A DNA stretch of 64,000 nt from Pseudomonas sp. DY-1 (GTDB lineage: Bacteria; Pseudomonadota; Gammaproteobacteria; Pseudomonadales; Pseudomonadaceae). How positions within the stretch are numbered: the first letter of the stretch is position 1; each line of letters begins with the position of its first letter. A program made the position numbers and the translations under genes. Where the stretch lies: contig NZ_CP032616.1 in NCBI RefSeq assembly GCF_003626975.1, positions 4,378,001 to 4,442,000 of the forward strand. Reading direction: 5' to 3'. Positions 59,203 to 64,000 of the stretch are shown piece after piece. The notes beneath the pieces are model-generated. The model saw only the letters and a list, made by a program, of their open reading frames with translations, had not been told where the DNA came from and searched no databases.

Positions 59203-62040
59203 TCAACCGTCCCGCAGCGCCCGGTTCAGCCTTTCTTCCAGCTCCACCTTGTAACGCAGGTAGTGCACCGTTTGCGCCTGGCCCTTGCCGGGGATGCGCG
59301 ACAGGTCAAGGTCGGTGATGTAACAGGGATAGCGCTCAGGCTCGCGGCGCTGGGCGAGGATGTGCCGGGCCACGGCTGCGAACAGGCCTGAGCCGTACTC
59401 CAGCTCGGAGAATTCGCGGTGGTTGCAATAGAGCGTCACGTGCACCAGGCCCTGCTCGGCCGGTTCAACGATCGCCTGCACGTCATAGAAGGGGTGGCTG
59501 ACCGCGGCTGAAGGCGCGGCGCGGCGCTCCAGGTGCCGGCCCTGGCGCACCACTTCGTAATAGAATATTTCCGGCGCCAGTGTTGGCACCGGGCTATCCA
59601 GCGGCAGCAGGGCATTGCGCCGGTAGAGCAGCGATTGCAGGAAACGATGCAGCGGTGTCAGCAGGCTCTGCTCGTCGCGGAACGGCAGACGCTGACGCCA
59701 GAGCGCGTTGTGTTCATCCAGCAGGCTGATCTCGGCACTGTCGCCATCCTGGCCATAGAACACCTGAATGCAGTTCGGCCTGCCCAGGGGCAGGATGACG
59801 GCCAGGTCCTGTTCCTCCAGGGCATGGCGGTCGAGTTGTAGCGGGCTGTATTGCGGCAGGTCCCGGCCCAGGTGATCGATCAGGGCTGGCAGATCGGCCA
59901 GGCTGGCGTGGCTGACTTCTCCCGGCTCCAGTTGCAATACGTGGTAGCGCTGCTGAACCTGCAGCAGGAATCGGGGCACGCCGGCTGTTCCGAGCAGTTC
60001 CTGAGCGTCGTCGAAAAGTTCCTGTACTCGTTGGCTGATGGCCTGGGCGCGATTGCGGCAGAAGCTGCGTACCTTCAGACCTGGGCGGATTCCACTGGCC
60101 GGCAGGCTGTTGAGGAAATCGCGCAAACAGGCGAGCAGGGCGTCGGGGCCCTCGTAGCGGCTGACCAGCATCTCGTTCCAACTGTTCAGGGTCACCTGGT
60201 CGATGGTTACCACCAGGTTCTCGCGCACGCCTGAATAGCCCAGGGCGTCGGTGCGCTCGGTGGTCATGTGGAGGTTCTTCTGGCTGTGCTGTTTCAGCGG
60301 ATCGAGCCCGACGTTCACCAGCAGCATCACCTCGGCGGGAACACCAGCGCGCAGCAATGCACTTTCGTCCACCTGTCCCTGAGGCTGGGGGAACGTCTGC
60401 TGCAAGCTGGTCAGCAGATTCGACAGTTCGTGCTCGGTCAGGTCGCTACTGCCCGGGTGCAGGGACAGGCGCGTGCCGGAGTCGATCACACCGTTACGAT
60501 GGCACCAGGCAAGCAGGGGCATCAGCTCGCGGCTGCGTTTCAGTGGGGCAAAATCCTGCCACTCAAGGGCGTTCAGGCTGCCGGAGTAGAGCGCCCACTG
60601 GGTTTCACCCTCGGCTTCCGGGCTGGGCACCTGGACCAGGGTCAGGGTGTCTTCGGCGATGTCCGGGGCGATCCCAGGGTTGATGAATTCGATCTTGCCG
60701 GCCTTGCGCTCGAAGGCGGCATACAGACGCCGGCCGAGTACGCCCAGGTCGCGGCTGCTGAGGGTGCCGATGGCCTGTTCACTACGGGCGAACTGGGACA
60801 GGAAGCGGTAGCTGTAGGTCAGTTCGTTGACCAGTGCGCGGCGCTCGGCCAGCACCTGGCGGACCTTCCATTGGCTGCGGCTGTCCAGCATCGCCAATTG
60901 CCGATGCTGCCAGTGCCATTCGGCGGTCAGGCGTTCCAGCAGCATGCGTTGCCAGCTTTTGCTCCGGTTGCGTGGCGGCCGACTGAGCTTCTTGTTCACC
61001 TTCAGGTAGAGGCAGCGGCGAATCAGCTCCAGGCGTTCGGTTTCGTTGCGCCCACGCAGGTATTCCTCGAGCCGGCGATAAACCACCATGTAGGGGTCGA
61101 GTTCGTCCAGGTCCAGCCGGTTGGCATAGACCGCCTCCTTGAATCGCAGGGACAGGCAGGCCACCTGCGGATGTTCGCTGGCGTAGACCTCGGTGAGCAG
61201 CAGTTTGAGTACCGATTTGTAGGGTGATTCGATGCCCTTGAACAGTTGCCACATGCTGGCGCCGATGAATTCGCCCGGCGGGATGTGCGCCAGATGGCCG
61301 AGATCGAGTACTTCCTCTGCACGGATGAAGCGTTTGGACAGCAGGGTGCGGGTGTACTCGGCGTATCGCGCCTCCTCATAGACCGGTACCAGCCACCAGA
61401 GCGGGGTGCGCCCGGCGAGCCAGATGGCGGTACGGTAGAACTCGTCCAGCAGCAGGTAGTGCTGGGTGGTGCCACAGTCGTCGGAGGTCAACCGGGCTTC
61501 GCGATCGCCCTGGGTGAAGCGTGCCGGGTCGATCAGGAAGAAGTGCGCTTCGGCGCCCTGGCTGGCCGCCCACTCTTCCAGCGCGCTGCACTTGCGTTGC
61601 AGTTCCGCGATGGCGCCGGCGTCAAGCTCCGGTGTGTGGCAGACCCAGATGTCCATGTCGCTTTGCTCGGCCTGGGCGATGGTGCCCAGGCTGCCCATCA
61701 GGAACAGGCCGTGGATGGGCGTGGGTTGCGGCCCTCGGCGCGCCTTGTAGGCGAAGGAGCGCGTCAGCCGCTGGGCTTCGGCCAGCAGGTCGTCATCGGG
61801 CTCATAGGCGGCGACGCCCGCCGGTGCGGTGCCGGACACGTAGCCGGGGAGAAGCGGGTGGTTCACGTGGAACAGCAGCGGCAAGAGCTTCAGGACCAGC
61901 TGCTGGCGTGTGGACAACGCCTGCATGGCTCGAGCAAGGCGGCCGTCGTTGACCTTGAGGAAGCGGGCGCGCAGTTGCGCGAGGACCTTGCGGTCGATGC
62001 CGTCGTCGATGTCCGGGCGGATTTCCTGGGTACGCGTCAT
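59203..62040 (-). CDS. cyaA: Class I adenylate cyclase
   Basis: A 945-residue enzyme of the enterobacterial CyaA type. The ATG at 62040 (MTRTQEIRPDIDDGIDRKVLAQLRARFLKVN) is preferred over 62079. LLPLLFHVNHPLLPGYVSGTAPAGVAAYEPDD is a class I signature, GSLGTIAQAEQSDMDIWVCH carries the nucleotidyltransferase G-S and the catalytic D-x-D. The large C-terminal half is regulatory. It makes cAMP for Vfr/CRP-type regulators. Convergent with rnk. Confidence 0.95.
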   Translation of the reverse strand: MTRTQEIRPDIDDGIDRKVLAQLRARFLKVNDGRLARAMQALSTRQQLVLKLLPLLFHVNHPLLPGYVSGTAPAGVAAYEPDDDLLAEAQRLTRSFAYKARRGPQPTPIHGLFLMGSLGTIAQAEQSDMDIWVCHTPELDAGAIAELQRKCSALEEWAASQGAEAHFFLIDPARFTQGDREARLTSDDCGTTQHYLLLDEFYRTAIWLAGRTPLWWLVPVYEEARYAEYTRTLLSKRFIRAEEVLDLGHLAHIPPGEFIGASMWQLFKGIESPYKSVLKLLLTEVYASEHPQVACLSLRFKEAVYANRLDLDELDPYMVVYRRLEEYLRGRNETERLELIRRCLYLKVNKKLSRPPRNRSKSWQRMLLERLTAEWHWQHRQLAMLDSRSQWKVRQVLAERRALVNELTYSYRFLSQFARSEQAIGTLSSRDLGVLGRRLYAAFERKAGKIEFINPGIAPDIAEDTLTLVQVPSPEAEGETQWALYSGSLNALEWQDFAPLKRSRELMPLLAWCHRNGVIDSGTRLSLHPGSSDLTEHELSNLLTSLQQTFPQPQGQVDESALLRAGVPAEVMLLVNVGLDPLKQHSQKNLHMTTERTDALGYSGVRENLVVTIDQVTLNSWNEMLVSRYEGPDALLACLRDFLNSLPASGIRPGLKVRSFCRNRAQAISQRVQELFDDAQELLGTAGVPRFLLQVQQRYHVLQLEPGEVSHASLADLPALIDHLGRDLPQYSPLQLDRHALEEQDLAVILPLGRPNCIQVFYGQDGDSAEISLLDEHNALWRQRLPFRDEQSLLTPLHRFLQSLLYRRNALLPLDSPVPTLAPEIFYYEVVRQGRHLERRAAPSAAVSHPFYDVQAIVEPAEQGLVHVTLYCNHREFSELEYGSGLFAAVARHILAQRREPERYPCYITDLDLSRIPGKGQAQTVHYLRYKVELEERLNRALRDG

Positions 62041-62145
62041 GCTCTGCTCATGTCCCGATGCTGGCGGCCTGGCCGGCAACCTTCGCTGCCGGCAGGCGTC
62101 CGCATTGTATCGCCCGCAATGTTGCCGACTTGAGCGGCAACGACG

Positions 62146-62388
62146 TCAGGCGTGCTGAGGCAGGAGAATGGTGCGCAGTGCCTGGACGTGTTCAGCGGCA
62201 TCCAGGCCGAGGCTGGTCAGATAGCCGCCGTCGGGCTGGGTGATCAGGCCTTTCTCGTGAAGTCGCATGACTGCGGCCTGAGCTTTGGGGTTGGCGTTGT
62301 TGTGGACTTTCAGTCCTTCCTGGGTGTTGTCCAGGTTGAACAGGGCCAGCAGTTCGAATTCCGCGATGAGCTCGGGGGTGAAGACCAT
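62146..62388 (-). CDS. TIGR02647-family DNA-binding-like protein
   Basis: An 80-residue protein beginning MVFTPELIAEFELLALFNLDNTQEGLKVHNNANPKAQAAVMRLHEKGLITQPDGGYLTSLGLDAAEHVQAL. The helical profile with ...AVMRLHEKGLITQPDGGYLTSLG looks like a winged helix. The family is of pseudomonads and relatives with no known role. It lies between cyaA and a small unknown gene on the same strand. Confidence 0.8.
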   Translation of the reverse strand: MVFTPELIAEFELLALFNLDNTQEGLKVHNNANPKAQAAVMRLHEKGLITQPDGGYLTSLGLDAAEHVQALRTILLPQHA

Positions 62389-62467
62389 GGTCGCTCCTTG
62401 TTCTTGTTGTACCGCAAAGGCCGGCGATGTCCGGCCGGAATCTGGAGTCTGTGGAGTGTAGGTGAGG

Positions 62468-62746
62468 TCAGGCCTGATCTTCGGGCAGGTCTGGCAGTGC
62501 CCGCAAGGCCCTTTCGTACCAATCGGTGTCGAAAGGACGGTCGGCCGCGAGCATGGCGTCGATCTCGTAGGCCAGGACCAGGGCCATCAGCTGGAGGATT
62601 TCCTCGCGCTCGTAACCCACCAAGGTCAGCTTGTTGAGGGTGGCGCGGGCGGCGGGCGGTTCGCCGGCCTCGATCTGGTTCTCGATGGCCTGGATCAGGG
62701 TGGCCTCGGCGAAGGCCTCTTCACCGTCATCAATGTCGTCGGTCAT
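62468..62746 (-). CDS. Conserved acidic protein of unknown function
   Basis: A 92-residue acidic protein, mostly helical (IQAIENQIEAGEPPAARATLNKLTLVGYEREEILQLMALVLAYEIDAML). I do not recognise a domain. The position between argH and TIGR02647 and the good coding character support a real gene. It may be co-transcribed with argH, whose stop is 58 bases to its right. Confidence 0.7.
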   Translation of the reverse strand: MTDDIDDGEEAFAEATLIQAIENQIEAGEPPAARATLNKLTLVGYEREEILQLMALVLAYEIDAMLAADRPFDTDWYERALRALPDLPEDQA

Positions 62747-62804
62747 GGCGATGTCCTGTCAGCGACAGCCGGGCGGAACGGGAAGTGCCGCCCGGCAGAG
62801 TGGG

Positions 62805-64000
62805 TCAGCGGCTGGCCAGCAGATCCTTGCCGCGCTGCACGGCGGCACGCACCTGGTTCGGCGCGGTGCCACCGATGTGGTCACGGGCGTTGACCGAGCC
62901 TTCCAGGGTCAGCACGGCGAAGACATCGTCGCCGATCTGGTCGCTGAACTTGCGCAGTTCGTCGAGGCTCATCTCGGCCAGGTCCTTGCCGCTGTCCACG
63001 CCGTACTTCACGGCGTGACCGACGATCTCGTGGCAGTCACGGAAGGGCAGCCCCTTGCGTACCAGGTAGTCGGCGAGGTCGGTGGCGGTGGAGAAGCCGC
63101 GGCGGGCTGCTTCGCGCATGATCTCGCGCTTGGGCTTGATGGCCGGGACCATGTCGGCGAAGGCACGCAGGCTGTCGCGCAGGGTGTCGGCGGCGTCGAA
63201 CAGCGGCTCCTTGTCTTCCTGGTTGTCCTTGTTGTAGGCCAGCGGTTGGCCTTTCATCAGGGTCAGCAGGCCGGTGAGGGCGCCGAACACTCGACCGGAC
63301 TTGCCGCGTACAAGCTCGGGCACGTCGGGGTTCTTCTTCTGCGGCATGATCGAGGAGCCGGTGCAGAAGCGGTCGGGCAGGTCGATGAACTGGAACTGGG
63401 CGCTGGTCCAGAGCACCAGTTCTTCGGAAAAGCGCGACAGGTGCATCATCGCCAGGGAGGCCGCGGCGCAGAATTCGATGGCGAAGTCACGGTCGGACAC
63501 GCCGTCCAGGGAGTTGCCGCCAACGGCATCGAAGCCGAGCAGCTGGCAGGTGATCTCGCGCTGGATCGGGTAGGTGGTGCCGGCCAGGGCGGCCGAGCCC
63601 AGCGGCATGCGGTTGACCCGCTTGCGGCAGTCCACCAGGCGCTCGTAGTCGCGGCTGAGCATTTCGAACCAGGCCAGCAGATGGTGGCCGAATGTCACGG
63701 GCTGGGCGGTTTGCAGGTGGGTGAAGCCGGGCATGATGGTGCCGGCTTCGGCTTCGGCCAGACCGAGCAGGCCCTGCTGCAGGCGGGTGACTTCGCCTAG
63801 GATGGTGTCGATCTCGTCGCGTAGCCACAGGCGGATGTCGGTGGCGACCTGGTCGTTGCGACTGCGGCCGGTGTGCAGTTTCTTGCCGGTGACACCGATG
63901 CGATCGGTCAGGCGCGCTTCGATGTTCATGTGCACGTCTTCCAGGTCCACGCGCCAGTCGAAACTGCCGGCTTCGATTTCGCCCTGGATCTGCTTCAGGC
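62805..64000 (-). CDS. argH: Argininosuccinate lyase, 5' part outside the window
   Basis: About 398 C-terminal codons are seen; the frame stays open to the right edge (coding for [15 protein letters not shown]). The [12 protein letters not shown] signature of the fumarase/aspartase superfamily is intact with the catalytic Ser, as are [14 protein letters not shown] and [10 protein letters not shown]. It splits argininosuccinate into arginine and fumarate. The internal Met at 63950 is not the true start, because conserved coding continues upstream of it. Confidence 0.95.
   Translation of the reverse strand, partial: LKQIQGEIEAGSFDWRVDLEDVHMNIEARLTDRIGVTGKKLHTGRSRNDQVATDIRLWLRDEIDTILGEVTRLQQGLLGLAEAEAGTIMPGFTHLQTAQPVTFGHHLLAWFEMLSRDYERLVDCRKRVNRMPLGSAALAGTTYPIQREITCQLLGFDAVGGNSLDGVSDRDFAIEFCAAASLAMMHLSRFSEELVLWTSAQFQFIDLPDRFCTGSSIMPQKKNPDVPELVRGKSGRVFGALTGLLTLMKGQPLAYNKDNQEDKEPLFDAADTLRDSLRAFADMVPAIKPKREIMREAARRGFSTATDLADYLVRKGLPFRDCHEIVGHAVKYGVDSGKDLAEMSLDELRKFSDQIGDDVFAVLTLEGSVNARDHIGGTAPNQVRAAVQRGKDLLASR

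Overview
The window is a chromosomal segment of a high-GC gammaproteobacterium of the genus Pseudomonas, most likely in or near the P. aeruginosa group. The evidence is the set of recognisable proteins and their order: spoT-rpoZ-gmk-yicC/rph, crc/pyrE, argB-algC-dut-coaBC/radC, rpmB-rpmG, kauB, dadR/dadA-rid-dadX-pauR-cycB, xpt-rep, betT-comM-ubiK/glnK-amtB-yjbQ-sutA, HAD-xerC-DUF484-dapF-lysA-lptM, cyaY-rnk-cyaA-argH. As I remember it, this order resembles the PA5263-PA5342 stretch of P. aeruginosa. The species cannot be fixed by reading alone.

Layout. 1-4.6 kb: truncated exbB, an epimerase-like gene, an AraC regulator beside a LysE exporter, a large palindromic element and an orphan lipoprotein. 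4-18 kb: housekeeping genes for stringent response and transcription (spoT, rpoZ), nucleotides (gmk, pyrE, dut), RNA (yicC, rph), catabolite control (crc), arginine (argB), sugar-phosphate supply for exopolysaccharide and LPS (algC, in its long membrane-anchored form) and CoA (coaBC). 18-21 kb: radC, a peptide-type ABC binding protein, and the L28-L33 ribosomal operon. 21-32 kb: an amine and amino-acid catabolic region. It holds a transaminase, the aldehyde dehydrogenase KauB, an MFS carrier, a PauB-type FAD oxidase, the DadR/DadA/Rid/DadX alanine module and a PauR-type cupin repressor. Two similar TATA-centred palindromes lie at its kauB and pauR ends. 32-39 kb: cycB, xpt, rep, an EAL phosphodiesterase, a MATE pump and a LysR regulator.

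39.5-45 kb is the clearest accessory insertion: a four-gene chaperone-usher fimbrial operon (pilin, chaperone, usher, two-domain tip adhesin) with an AT-rich upstream flank. 45-64 kb returns to core genes: choline/betaine transport, comM, ubiK, the NtrC/sigma-54-type glnK-amtB operon, sutA, the lptM-lysA-dapF-DUF484-xerC-HAD operon, cyaY with a small Cys-rich gene, rnk, class I adenylate cyclase, and argH running off the right edge.

Two genes shorter than 60 codons were found by direct reading: rpmG (51 aa) and lptM (46 aa). Short palindromic repeats of two families are scattered between genes, and one forms the 3' end of the MATE gene. I found no rRNA, tRNA, CRISPR array, prophage or insertion sequence. 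I see no clearly undescribed multi-gene system. The best leads are the candidate polyamine operators, the fimbrial operon, the repeat-derived MATE tail, and the large palindrome at 2.5 kb.
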